Below are positions 49,828 to 57,938 of a stretch of 64,000 nt of DNA, one piece after another; position 1 is the stretch's first letter, and every line of letters starts with the position of its first letter. The position numbers and the translations under genes were made by a program. The stretch comes from Bradyrhizobium canariense (GTDB taxonomy: Bacteria; Pseudomonadota; Alphaproteobacteria; Rhizobiales; Xanthobacteraceae), in the NCBI RefSeq assembly GCF_018130465.1, contig NZ_JAFCKJ010000005.1, forward strand, positions 124,001 to 188,000, written 5' to 3'. The notes below the pieces were generated by a model. The model was not told the origin of the DNA and did no database searches. It saw nothing but the letters and a program-made list of their open reading frames with translations.

Positions 49828-50203
49828 GCCGATCGGCGTTCGCGCCTTTCCGGCCGATGTTCAATCCGCCGCGTCACGGGGACGCGGCCGGATTGGACGA
49901 GACCCGGACGAGATGTATCCGGCCCGCGCGCTTGCGCGGACTTCTCGGGGCGGCATGACCGCCCCTTTTTGTTGACCATTTTTCCCGCCGCCGCCCGCGG
50001 TTTTCGCGAACCCGTTCCGGCCCTGTCGCGACCCAATCCAGAGACCGCGTGCCTTGCGCACGGGGCTCGCGACGCGCCGTGCTTAAGGGGACCGCAACCG
50101 GGAGGCGCTAGCCTCCCGCCGGCTTCTCGAATCAGCACGACCACCGGAATTGCCGATGCGAGCGCCCGTCCGGGCCTCGTTCTCATGGGGAAGATGGGGA
50201 CAC
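49828..50203. other. 376-bp intergenic region with terminator and GC hairpins
   Basis: Contains the XRE terminator (49947-49970) and a GGGAGGC-GCTA-GCCTCCC hairpin (50099-50116). The promoter of the L,D-transpeptidase should lie right of 50100. No gene seen. Confidence 0.55.
49947..49970 (+). terminator. Rho-independent terminator after the LysR-XRE pair
   Basis: GGGGCGG-CATGA-CCGCCCC followed by TTTTT (49966-49970). A 7-bp GC stem with a T-run, 120 bp after the XRE stop. Confidence 0.85.
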
Positions 50204-51553
50204 ATGTCGAAACGCCATGCGATGATCATTGCCGTCGGCGTACTCGCCAGCGCCTCCGCGCTTGCACAGACCGAGACCATTGGACAGGCCGGGCCCAAGC
50301 CGGCGACTGCGGCTGGCACGGTGCCGGCCACCGCCAATCCGGCCCACGCAGCCGCACCGAAAACTGCCGCGCCGGCGTCCGCTTCGACGGCAGAGAGCCG
50401 TTCGGCGGCGGCGCTCGCGCTGACGCACGAGCCGACCTATGACGAGGGCTCCGCCCAGCGCATCAAGGATGCGGCGCTGAGCTATTCCGATCTCGCGGTG
50501 CGCGGCGGCTGGCCGGCGATCCCGGCAGACGCCAAATTCGCGCCCGGCGCCCAGGGCGCCAATGACGATCTCTTGCGCAAGCGGCTGATCGTCTCCGGCG
50601 ATCTTTCCGCCGACAAGGCGAGCGGCGCCTTCGACCAGGATCTCGCCGACGCCGTGAAACGCTTCCAGGCCCGCCACGGCCTCGCGCCGACCGGAACGGT
50701 GACGCCGCGCACGATCGCGGCGATGAACGTGTCGGTGCAGAAGCGCATCCGGCAGCTGGAGGCTTCGCTCCAGCGGCTCGAGAACATGAATTTCGGCTTC
50801 GGCCCGCGCTATGTCGTGGTCAACATCCCCGCCGCCTTCGCCGAAGCGGTCGAGAACGACGTCGTCGTGCGGCGCTATCGCGTGATCGTCGGCAAGACCG
50901 AAAAGCCCTCGCCGACCCTGACGGCCCAGATCAGCAGCGTCGTCCTCAATCCGACCTGGACGGTGCCCTCCTCGATCGCCAAGACCGAGATCTCCGCGCA
51001 TATGCGCAAGGATCCCACCTACCTGTCGCGCATGCACATGGAGGTGCTCGACGCCCACGACAATCCGATCGACCCGCATTCGGTCGACTGGTCGGGCACG
51101 CACACGCCGAATTTCACCGTGCGCCAGCAGAACGGCACGTTCAACGCGCTCGGCGCGGTCAAGATCGACATGCCGAATTCCTATTCGGTCTACATGCATG
51201 ACACCAACCAGCGCAATCTGTTCGGCGATGACTACCGCTTCGATTCCCATGGCTGCTCGCGCGTCGACAATGTGCGCGATCTCGCTGCCTGGCTCTTGAA
51301 GGACCAGCCGAAATGGAGCCGCGCCGCGATCGACGCGGAAATCGCCACCGGCCAGCATCTTGAGGTCGCCATGGCGAAGAAAGTGCCGGTGGCCTGGATC
51401 TATCTCACGGCATGGATGACCAAGGACCAGACCGTCCAGTTCCGCAACGACGTCTATAACCAGGACGAGCAGCTCCTGGAGGCGACCGCCGAGGAGGCGG
51501 CGTTCTTCAGCAATGCCGGCAGCCATCCGCTGACCGCGCACATGACGCGATAG
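50204..51553 (+). CDS. L,D-transpeptidase (YcbB-like) with peptidoglycan-binding domain
   Basis: About 449 residues from ATG 50204 (GGGGA upstream); an alternative ATG is 18 codons earlier. Signal peptide MIIAVGVLASASALA-Q, then an Ala/Pro-rich linker to about residue 70. The peptidoglycan-binding segment is near 145-180 (DLADAVKRFQARHGLAPTGTVTPRTI). The YkuD catalytic domain runs from about 200 to 400, with the active Cys351 in DSHGCSRVDN and His349. The enzyme makes 3-3 cross-links or attaches proteins to peptidoglycan in the periplasm. Single gene. Family length is slightly short of E. coli YcbB (LdtD). Confidence 0.9.
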   Translation: MSKRHAMIIAVGVLASASALAQTETIGQAGPKPATAAGTVPATANPAHAAAPKTAAPASASTAESRSAAALALTHEPTYDEGSAQRIKDAALSYSDLAVRGGWPAIPADAKFAPGAQGANDDLLRKRLIVSGDLSADKASGAFDQDLADAVKRFQARHGLAPTGTVTPRTIAAMNVSVQKRIRQLEASLQRLENMNFGFGPRYVVVNIPAAFAEAVENDVVVRRYRVIVGKTEKPSPTLTAQISSVVLNPTWTVPSSIAKTEISAHMRKDPTYLSRMHMEVLDAHDNPIDPHSVDWSGTHTPNFTVRQQNGTFNALGAVKIDMPNSYSVYMHDTNQRNLFGDDYRFDSHGCSRVDNVRDLAAWLLKDQPKWSRAAIDAEIATGQHLEVAMAKKVPVAWIYLTAWMTKDQTVQFRNDVYNQDEQLLEATAEEAAFFSNAGSHPLTAHMTR

Positions 51554-51667
51554 ATCGCGCCATGCAATCGCGGCACGGGCGGATGCAAAGCCGCATCCCC
51601 TGCCGCGGTTGACCCGGGCCTTGCCCCGGCCGCACATTGCGCCCGGCCTACGACAAGCGAGCGCGCG

Positions 51668-52489
51668 ATGCCCGACATTTCCAGCACGACCGAAACACCT
51701 TACGCCAGCGGCAAGGTCCTCAAGCACACAGCCAGTGGCGTCGGCGTGATCACCTTCAACAATCCCGACAAGCGCAATGCGATGTCGCTGGAGATGTGGG
51801 AGGGATTTGGCGAGGCGCTGACAGCCTTACGCGACGACGACACCGTGCGCGTCGTGATCCTGCGCGGCGCCGGTGGCAAGGCATTCGTGTCGGGCGCCGA
51901 CATCAGCCAGTTCGAGAAGACGCGCCATAACGCCGCCGCTTCCGAGGAATACGCTAAACGCAGCGCCGCCCAGCGCGCGCTGCTCGCCGACTATCCCAAG
52001 CCGACCATCGCCTGCATCCAGGGCTTCTGCCTCGGCGGCGGCATGCAGGTCGCGATGCTCGCCGACATCCGCATCGCCTCCCATGGCAGCCAGTTCGGCA
52101 TTCCCGCGGCGAAACTCGGCATCGCCTACGGTTATGACGGATTGAAGCACCTGGTGTCGCTGGTCGGCCCGTCCTGGGCGCGGCTCCTGATGTACACAGG
52201 CATGCGCATCGATTCCACCGAAGCGTTGCGTATCGGGTTGATCGAGCGCGTCTTTCCCGACGATCAGCTCTGGGGCGAGACCATGGGCATCGCCGAGACG
52301 ATCTCGCAAAATGCACCGCTCGCGATCAAGGCCGCCAAGCTCACCATCGCACAGGTGCTGAAGGACGAAAGCGGCCGCGACATGGAGGCGATCAAGGCAG
52401 TCGGCACGGCCTGCATGGACAGTGCCGATTTTCGCGAGGGCCGGCAGGCCTTCATGGAGAAGCGCAAGCCGCAGTTTTCGGGAAAGTAG
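51668..52489 (+). CDS. Enoyl-CoA hydratase/isomerase family protein
   Basis: 273 residues. Crotonase fold with oxyanion-hole segments GKAFVSGADISQF (about 75-87) and GFCLGGGMQVAMLADIRIA (about 118-136), and AKLGIAYGYDGLKHL beyond. The two Glu residues of classical hydratases are not clearly both in place (MQVAMLAD lacks the first), so the reaction may be isomerisation or hydrolysis rather than hydration. Cytoplasmic. The stop is 4 bp before the convergent LysR gene. Confidence 0.87.
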   Translation: MPDISSTTETPYASGKVLKHTASGVGVITFNNPDKRNAMSLEMWEGFGEALTALRDDDTVRVVILRGAGGKAFVSGADISQFEKTRHNAAASEEYAKRSAAQRALLADYPKPTIACIQGFCLGGGMQVAMLADIRIASHGSQFGIPAAKLGIAYGYDGLKHLVSLVGPSWARLLMYTGMRIDSTEALRIGLIERVFPDDQLWGETMGIAETISQNAPLAIKAAKLTIAQVLKDESGRDMEAIKAVGTACMDSADFREGRQAFMEKRKPQFSGK

Positions 52490-52493
52490 CGCC

Positions 52494-53393
52494 TCACACA
52501 GCCCGAGCGGTCCGCACTTGCCCGTGACTTGCGAACCGGAGGCTCTGCAATATCTCCCTCAAGGCCTGAACGTTCGCGGAGCCTGCCTCCCTGCGCCAGA
52601 TGAGCACAGTCGACGCTCGATTCTCCGTTCTTCCCAATGGGTGGACGCTCAAGAGTCTTCTGTCTGGAAAAGTGGTGAGAACGCTCTTAGGGATCAGGGC
52701 TACGCCCATGCCCGCAACGACGCAACCCAGCATGGCGTGATACGACGCCAGTTCGATCATACGTTCGGGCATTTCCTTTCGCTTTGCGTACCAGTCTTCA
52801 AGCCGCTTGCGATGCGGGCATCCGTGTTCGAAGACGATGACGGTACGTGGCAGCTTGCTGCCTTTCTTGACCATCGGCGGATGATTGGCGGCCGCGATAA
52901 TCACCAACTCCTCCTCGAAGGCGGGCGCCTTCTCAAACGGCTCATCGGCTATGGGTTCGGCAACAAGCGCTGCGTCGAGATCGCCGGCGAGAATGGCGCT
53001 CGCGAGAACCTGCGGATTGCCGGTGCGAAGCTCCAGAACGACCCCTGGATGCCGTCGGTGGTAATCGCTGAGCAGTCCTGGCAGCCTGACAGCCGCCGTG
53101 CTTTCCATCGCCCCGAGGCGGAACGTACCGCGGGGTTTTGCATCTTGCAGAGCATCGCGCGCTTCATCCGCCAGCGCGAGCAGGCGATTGGCGTAGCCAA
53201 ACAGCACTTGCCCCTGGGGCGCCAGATGAAGGCGTTTACCCTCCCGAATAAAGAGGGCGACGCCGAGATCTTCTTCCAACTGCCGGATACGGGTTGTGAC
53301 ATTGGACTGAACGCGGTGCAGCCGCTCGGCCGCGCGGGTCACGCCGCCTTCGCGCACGACAGCAACGAATATCCGCAGATCCGACAGATCCAT
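52494..53393 (-). CDS. LysR family transcriptional regulator
   Basis: 299 residues from the ATG 53391-53393 (MDLSDLRIFVAVVREGG); a longer start 13 codons up is less probable. HTH 1-60 with VTRAAERLHRVQSNVTTRIRQLE. The effector domain contains FRLGAMESTAAVRLPGLLSDYHRRHPGV, characteristic of the subgroup that includes CysB-like and YwbI-type proteins. The divergent ABM-family gene starts 155 bp away and is its likely target. Confidence 0.89.
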   Translation of the reverse strand: MDLSDLRIFVAVVREGGVTRAAERLHRVQSNVTTRIRQLEEDLGVALFIREGKRLHLAPQGQVLFGYANRLLALADEARDALQDAKPRGTFRLGAMESTAAVRLPGLLSDYHRRHPGVVLELRTGNPQVLASAILAGDLDAALVAEPIADEPFEKAPAFEEELVIIAAANHPPMVKKGSKLPRTVIVFEHGCPHRKRLEDWYAKRKEMPERMIELASYHAMLGCVVAGMGVALIPKSVLTTFPDRRLLSVHPLGRTENRASTVLIWRREAGSANVQALREILQSLRFASHGQVRTARAV

Positions 53394-53547
53394 ACATCTC
53401 TCACTGAGATCAACTAAATCACAATTATTCATTATATGTGATGATACACCTCGCGTAAAGTCGTAGCAGGGACGACAGCGCTGCCGATTGGGCGACTACC
53501 GCCGCAAGAGCGGTGAACAAGGTTCGTCCCACACAGGAGCTAGTCTG

Positions 53548-53865
53548 ATGATCGTCACTGTCTTTCGCACGCGGATGAATCCCGGCATGCAGGATGAATA
53601 TGGGCCGATGGCAAAACGCATGAGCGAACTTGCGCGAACAATACCCGGCTACATCTCGCACAAGGGTTTTGTTGCGGACGATGGAGAGCGAGTGACGATC
53701 GTCGAATTCGAGACCGAGGAAGCACTTCATCGTTGGCGGATCGATCCCGAGCACGCCAAGGCGAAGCGGCGTGGGGTCGAGGCCTTCTTCAGCGAATTCA
53801 AGTTCCAGATTTGCAGCGTGGTTCGGGAGCGAATGTGGACCGCAAAGGCGACCCGCGGAGTTTGA
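53548..53865 (+). CDS. Antibiotic biosynthesis monooxygenase (ABM) domain protein
   Basis: 105 residues from ATG 53548 after AGGAGC. Dimeric ferredoxin-like fold of the ABM/YgiN family: IVTVFRTRMNPGMQDEY, IPGYISHKGFVADDGERVTIVEFETEEALHRWR, and a C-terminal FKFQICSV strand. These small enzymes oxidise quinol-like compounds or bind haem. No cofactor motif is visible. Divergent from a LysR gene, an arrangement common for electrophile or quinone response. Confidence 0.83.
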   Translation: MIVTVFRTRMNPGMQDEYGPMAKRMSELARTIPGYISHKGFVADDGERVTIVEFETEEALHRWRIDPEHAKAKRRGVEAFFSEFKFQICSVVRERMWTAKATRGV

Positions 53866-53938
53866 GGCGACCATCGACAAGACAGGCAGCCAGGTCGTTC
53901 GGAGGTGAAGCCTCAAAAGCGGCGCGTAAGTCAGGCTC

Positions 53939-54065
53939 GCTGAGAGAGTCGGGGTGAGGGGCTGCTTCCCCGATCACGATAAGAGTTCGACTCGCGGAGA
54001 GTCGCCTCACCCGAATTCGGGCTTCGCTCGAATTCGACCTCTCCCCGCAAGCGGAGCGAGGTGAC
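53939..54065. repeat. Palindromic intergenic repeat, CTCTCCCCGC type
   Basis: Contains GTCGGGGTGAGG, GAGTCGCCTCACCC, a GAATTCGGGC...CTCGAATTC inner stem, and CTCTCCCCGCAAGCGGAGCGAGGTGA. It belongs to the widespread rhizobial family seen after many genes. It lies between the ABM gene and the convergent dehydrogenase gene. Confidence 0.75.
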
Positions 54066-54084
54066 GCAACCCCGCCGTCCGTTT

Positions 54085-55164
54085 TCAGAGTGCCGCGAGC
54101 ACCGCCCTCGTGATATCCGCCGTGCCGTTGCTGCCGCCGAACTCCATCGGCTTGAGGCCGGCGGCATAGACCTGATCCACCGCGCGCTCGATCTTTTCAC
54201 CGGCCTCGGCTGCGCCCTCGACGCCGTGCTTGTCGGCGAGCCAGTCCAGCATCAGCGCGGTCGACAGGATCATGCCGGTGGGATTGGCCTTGCCCTGCCC
54301 CATGATGTCGGGCGCGGTGCCGTGGCAGGGCTGGAACACGGCGTACTTGTCGCCGATGTCGGCCGATGGCGCCATGCCGAGGCCGCCGATCAGGCTCGCG
54401 GTGATGTCGGAGACGATATCGCCGAACATGTTCTCCATCACCATCACGTCGAAATCCCAGGGACGCTTCACCAGCATCGCCGCGCAGGCATCGACATAGA
54501 GCCGGTCGGTCTTCACCTCGGGGTGACGTTTCTCGATCTCGTCGAAGATACCGCGGAAGAAGGCGAAGGCCTTGAACACGTTCGCCTTGTCGACGCAGGT
54601 CAGCATCCCCGGCTTGCCGCGCGCCTTGCGCCGCTCGGCGAGGCGAAACGAGAACTCGAACAGGCGCTCGGACGTTCTGCGCGTGATCACCATGGTCTCG
54701 CGCGCGTCCTCATGGGTGACGACGCCCTTGCCCATCGAGGCGAACAGGCCCTCGGTGGACTCCCTGATCACGACGAGATCGATGCCGCGCTGGTCGGCGC
54801 CGACGATCGGGCTCGGCACGCCCGGAATGAGCCGCGCCGGGCGCACACCGGCATAGAGATCGAAGATGAAGCGCAGCTCGATCTGCGGCGCGATCTCGGT
54901 GTTATCGGGATAGCGCACCGACGGCAGACCGCAGGCCCCGAGCAGGATCGCGTCCGCCTCCTCGCACAGCTTGATGGTGGTATCGGGCATCGACTTGCCG
55001 GTGGCGAGATAATTATTGGCGCCCGCCGGGGCCTCGGTGAAGCGGAAGCTCAAGCCGGATTTGGTCTCGATCTTGCGCAGGACTTCGATGGCCGGCGCCA
55101 TGACTTCGGGACCGATGCCGTCACCGGCGAGCACGGCAATGTGGAAGGCGTTATTTGCGGACAT
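54085..55164 (-). CDS. Isocitrate/isopropylmalate-family decarboxylating dehydrogenase
   Basis: 359 residues from ATG 55162-55164; the longer frame runs into a palindromic repeat. NAD-dependent beta-decarboxylating dehydrogenase: start HIAVLAGDGIGPEVM (residues 8-22), arginines in the ELRFIFDLYAGVRPARL loop, Tyr-replacing TVxREST-like VVIRESTEG, and the metal site VMENMFGDIVSD (about 220-231), then GMAPSADIGD and QPCHGTAPDIMGQGKANPTGM. Resembles tartrate dehydrogenase and 3-isopropylmalate dehydrogenase; the canonical leuB has a different RAIRxNE-like loop, so a tartrate or other hydroxy-acid role is favoured. Isolated gene. Confidence 0.87.
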   Translation of the reverse strand: MSANNAFHIAVLAGDGIGPEVMAPAIEVLRKIETKSGLSFRFTEAPAGANNYLATGKSMPDTTIKLCEEADAILLGACGLPSVRYPDNTEIAPQIELRFIFDLYAGVRPARLIPGVPSPIVGADQRGIDLVVIRESTEGLFASMGKGVVTHEDARETMVITRRTSERLFEFSFRLAERRKARGKPGMLTCVDKANVFKAFAFFRGIFDEIEKRHPEVKTDRLYVDACAAMLVKRPWDFDVMVMENMFGDIVSDITASLIGGLGMAPSADIGDKYAVFQPCHGTAPDIMGQGKANPTGMILSTALMLDWLADKHGVEGAAEAGEKIERAVDQVYAAGLKPMEFGGSNGTADITRAVLAAL

Positions 55165-55193
55165 GGGAAGCCTCGGGAAAGAGCTAGCTAAGT

Positions 55194-55280
55194 CGTCATT
55201 GCGAGCGAAGCGAAGCAATCCAGAACTGCATCTGCGGAGACACTCTGGATTGCTTCGTCGCTTCGCTCCTCGCAATGACG
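55194..55280. repeat. Palindromic repeat CGTCATTGCGAG family, copy 2
   Basis: Begins CGTCATTGCGAGCGAAGCGA, has GAAGCAATCCAG and mirror CTGGATTGCTTC, ends CTCGCAATGACG. Homologous to the element at 11605-11692. Located between the two dehydrogenase genes on the same strand, upstream of the 54085-55164 gene, where a stem could separate transcription units. Confidence 0.88.
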
Positions 55281-55296
55281 GAGGATAGAGCGGATG

Positions 55297-56364
55297 CTAC
55301 GGCGTCAGCACCGTGCGGCCAACCACCGCGCCCTGCTGCAACTGCACCAGCGCGTCGTTGGCCTTGGCGAGCGGCTGCCGCGTCACCGGGATTGGCGCTA
55401 TGTTCTTCGCTCGCACGAGGTCGAGCAGCTCCTGCGTCTCGCGCAAATTGCCGACGTAGCTGCCCTGGATCGTCACCGCCTTGATCGGAATCAGCGGCAG
55501 CGCCCAGGTCGCGCCGCCGCCGAACAGGCCGACGATGACGAGCTTGCCGCCCTTGGTCAGGCAGTCGAAACCGAGTTGCGTGGTGGCGGCGTTGCCGACG
55601 AGGTCGAGCACGGCGCGGATGGGGCCACCGGCTTTCCTGGCAAGCTGCTCCAGCGCGTCGGGCGCCTTGGGATCGACGGTCGCGAGCGCGCCGGCCTTCT
55701 CGGCGGCTTCGCGTTTCTTCGCGTCGATGTCGACCATGATCGCGCCCTTGCCGCCCATCGCCTTCAGCAGCGACAGTGCCATCAGGCCAAGTCCGCCGGC
55801 ACCGAACATCACGATCGGCGTGTCGAAGTGCTGCTCGAGCTTCTTCAGCGCGCTGTAGGTCGTGACGCCCGAGCAGGCGTAGGGTGCAGCCGACGCCGGA
55901 TCGAGGCCCTTGAGATTGAGCAGATAGCGCGGATGCGGCACCAGCATGTGGTCGGAATAACCACCGTCGCAATAGACGCCGAGCGAGCGCGGCGTCAGGC
56001 ACATGTTCTCGTCGCCGGCGAGGCACGTCGCGCATTTGCCGCAGCCGATCCAGGGATAGACGAGGCCGACATCGCCGATCTTCACATCGCCCTGGTCCGA
56101 CGGCTTCACGTCGGGGCCGAACGCCAGGACCTCGCCGACCGTCTCGTGCCCCATGGTCAGCGGCAGGTTGATGCCGCGGTCCTTCAGCGACAGCGGCTTG
56201 CGGCCGTGGCCGAGATCGTAGCCGCCTTCCCAGATGTGGAGGTCGCTGTGGCAGACGCCGGCGGCCTTCACCTTGATCAGCACCTGCGTGCCGGACGGCT
56301 GCGGCGTCGCCTCGTCGAACTCCTGCAGCGGCGCCTTGAAATCGGCGACCTTGAAACTTTTCAT
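55297..56364 (-). CDS. Zinc-dependent alcohol dehydrogenase with structural zinc site
   Basis: 355 residues from ATG 56362-56364. Medium-chain dehydrogenase: catalytic ligands in GVCHSDLHIW and GHETVGEV, the four-cysteine structural zinc loop CGKCATCLAGDENMC (about residues 103-117), and the NAD-binding GAGGLGLMAL near 191. GGYSDHMLVP and the GTS-like interior match NAD-alcohol dehydrogenases of the formaldehyde/allyl type. Cytoplasmic. Probably reduces or oxidises a small or aromatic alcohol; substrate not visible. A palindromic repeat lies downstream, and a CoA-transferase gene with the same direction lies upstream. Confidence 0.9.
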   Translation of the reverse strand: MKSFKVADFKAPLQEFDEATPQPSGTQVLIKVKAAGVCHSDLHIWEGGYDLGHGRKPLSLKDRGINLPLTMGHETVGEVLAFGPDVKPSDQGDVKIGDVGLVYPWIGCGKCATCLAGDENMCLTPRSLGVYCDGGYSDHMLVPHPRYLLNLKGLDPASAAPYACSGVTTYSALKKLEQHFDTPIVMFGAGGLGLMALSLLKAMGGKGAIMVDIDAKKREAAEKAGALATVDPKAPDALEQLARKAGGPIRAVLDLVGNAATTQLGFDCLTKGGKLVIVGLFGGGATWALPLIPIKAVTIQGSYVGNLRETQELLDLVRAKNIAPIPVTRQPLAKANDALVQLQQGAVVGRTVLTP

Positions 56365-56511
56365 CGGCGTCCTCCCGGATACTTTTCTTGTCGCCGCCAC
56401 CATGGCATGGGCGGCAGGACGAGACAAACTCGGACCTGTCTAGTTTAGGCTGGCGGACGATGGCAAGCCGGCCACGCGCAAAGCCGCATTGCTTGCTGCA
56501 CGAAGCTGTCT

Positions 56512-56560
56512 GTCAGCCTTTCCCGTCAGCCTTGCCGTCAGCCTTGCCGTTAGCCTTGCA
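56512..56560. repeat. 12-bp tandem repeat at the end of the CoA-transferase gene
   Basis: Three units of GTCAGCCTTGCC type (56525-56536, 56537-56548, 56549-56560, the last with GTTAGCC and ending A) and a degenerate fourth (56512-56524). The TAA stop of the transferase (56550-56552) falls inside the last unit. The repeat period keeps phase, and the +1 frame reads KANGKADGKADGK. Confidence 0.85.
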
Positions 56561-57746
56561 CGGCTGTTTTGCCTGACGGAATTGGCGCGCCGTCGGTGAG
56601 CCCGATCTCCGCGCGCAATCGGTCCGTGTGCTCGCCAAGCACGGCCATCGTCTTGGCCGGCGCCGTGTCGGCACCGGACATCCGGAACGGCAGATTGAGG
56701 ACCTGGAACGAGCCGCCCTCGTCCTCCACGGACGAGAGCGCCCGCCGGTGCGCGAGCTGCGGATCGGCCAGCGCCTCGGACACACTGCGATAGGCCGAGG
56801 CCGGCACGCCGGCCGCGCCAAGTGCAACGAGGCATGCCTCGGTCGAGAGCTGCCGGGACCAGGCTTCGACGCCGTCCATCATGTCGGCCCAATGGTCGCG
56901 GCGGGCGGCGTAGGTGGAGAAGCGTGGATCGGAGATCCATTCGGGGCGGCCGATCACCCCCATCAGCCCCTGAAACGTCTTCTCGCTCGCAACCGTGATC
57001 ATGACATAACCGCTCGCCGTCTCGGTCGGGCCGAACATCGGGCGCGGCGGCGGCTTCACGGTGAACTGCGAGTTCTGCAACTCGATCACCGTCAGCGTCA
57101 GCATCGACTCCAGCATGGAGACGTCGATGTGCTGGCCGAGGCCGGTGACCGTGCGTTGATAGAGCGCAGACGCAATCGCGCCGAAGCCGTAGGTGCCGGT
57201 GACGACGTCGGCATGGTAGATGCCGCAATAATCCGGGCGGCTGCGGCCGGGCTGGTAGGCGAGGTGTGCCATATCGTAGCCGGAGGCCGCGTGGATCACC
57301 GGCGCATAGGCCGGCAGCTCCGCGGACGGACCGGTCTGGCCGTAGCCCGAGATCGAGCAGTAGATCAGCTTCGGGTTGACGGTGCGCATTCTGTCATAGT
57401 CGAGCCGCAGCCGGTGCATCACGCCGGGGCGGAAGTTCTCGACCAGGATGTCGGCAGTCGCGGCCAGCCGGCGGACTGCCTCCCTGCCGTCCTCGGACTT
57501 GAGGTCAAGCACGACGCTCTTCTTGCCGACATTGAGCTGGCCGAACACGGTGCTGCAGCCCTTGCGCAGCGGCGGCCGGGTCCGCATCGTCTCGCCGCCG
57601 TCGCTCTCGATCTTGATGACCTCGGCGCCCATGTCGGCGAGCATCCGCGCACAATGGGGACCGGCGATGGTGGTCGAAAAATCCAGGACCCTGAGGCCGG
57701 CGAAGGCCTTTGTCGTCGTCCCCTCATGCTTATCTGATAGCTGCAT
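56550..57746 (-). CDS. CaiB/BaiF family CoA transferase (family III)
   Basis: 398 residues. Class III CoA transferase, moving CoA between acyl-CoA and a free acid in a ternary complex. Motifs: LRVLDFSTTIAGPHCARMLADMGAEVIKIE near 18-47, NVGKKSVVLDLK, GQTGPSAELPAYAPVIHAASGYDMAHL and the active Asp in YHADVVTGTYGFGAIASALYQR (about 175-196). The start ATG 57744-57746 is one of several candidates; an alternative is a downstream Met. No partner gene is adjacent. The stop falls inside a 12-bp tandem repeat, so its C-terminal end may be a recent change. Confidence 0.9.
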   Translation of the reverse strand: MQLSDKHEGTTTKAFAGLRVLDFSTTIAGPHCARMLADMGAEVIKIESDGGETMRTRPPLRKGCSTVFGQLNVGKKSVVLDLKSEDGREAVRRLAATADILVENFRPGVMHRLRLDYDRMRTVNPKLIYCSISGYGQTGPSAELPAYAPVIHAASGYDMAHLAYQPGRSRPDYCGIYHADVVTGTYGFGAIASALYQRTVTGLGQHIDVSMLESMLTLTVIELQNSQFTVKPPPRPMFGPTETASGYVMITVASEKTFQGLMGVIGRPEWISDPRFSTYAARRDHWADMMDGVEAWSRQLSTEACLVALGAAGVPASAYRSVSEALADPQLAHRRALSSVEDEGGSFQVLNLPFRMSGADTAPAKTMAVLGEHTDRLRAEIGLTDGAPIPSGKTAVQG

Positions 57747-57772
57747 GCCTGCTTGCGTCCTCGGGTCACTTA

Positions 57773-57797
57773 GGAACTATCGAAATTCTCTGTTGTT
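57773..57797 (+). promoter_or_regulatory. Possible EcfG-like promoter of glgA
   Basis: GGAAC (57773-57777), 17 nt, GTT (57795-57797), preceded by T rather than C at the -10. One mismatch to GGAAC-N16/17-CGTT. It is about 140 nt before the TTG start of glgA. Weak alone. Confidence 0.35.
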
Positions 57798-57938
57798 GGT
57801 GCGCCGACCCTAGAGGGCGGCGGCTGGGTAGGAAAGTCTTTACCGAACAGACGCGTCTCGCGGGCGGGCTTGGGAATTCCAGGGCAACTGGACCCGTTCT
57901 TGCATAGCAACAACGGGATCGGATGAGGGCAGCTGTTC

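Noticed and set aside
56512-56560. CRISPR-like or structured array
   Set aside because: Units are contiguous 12-bp tandems without spacers and lie partly in a coding gene.
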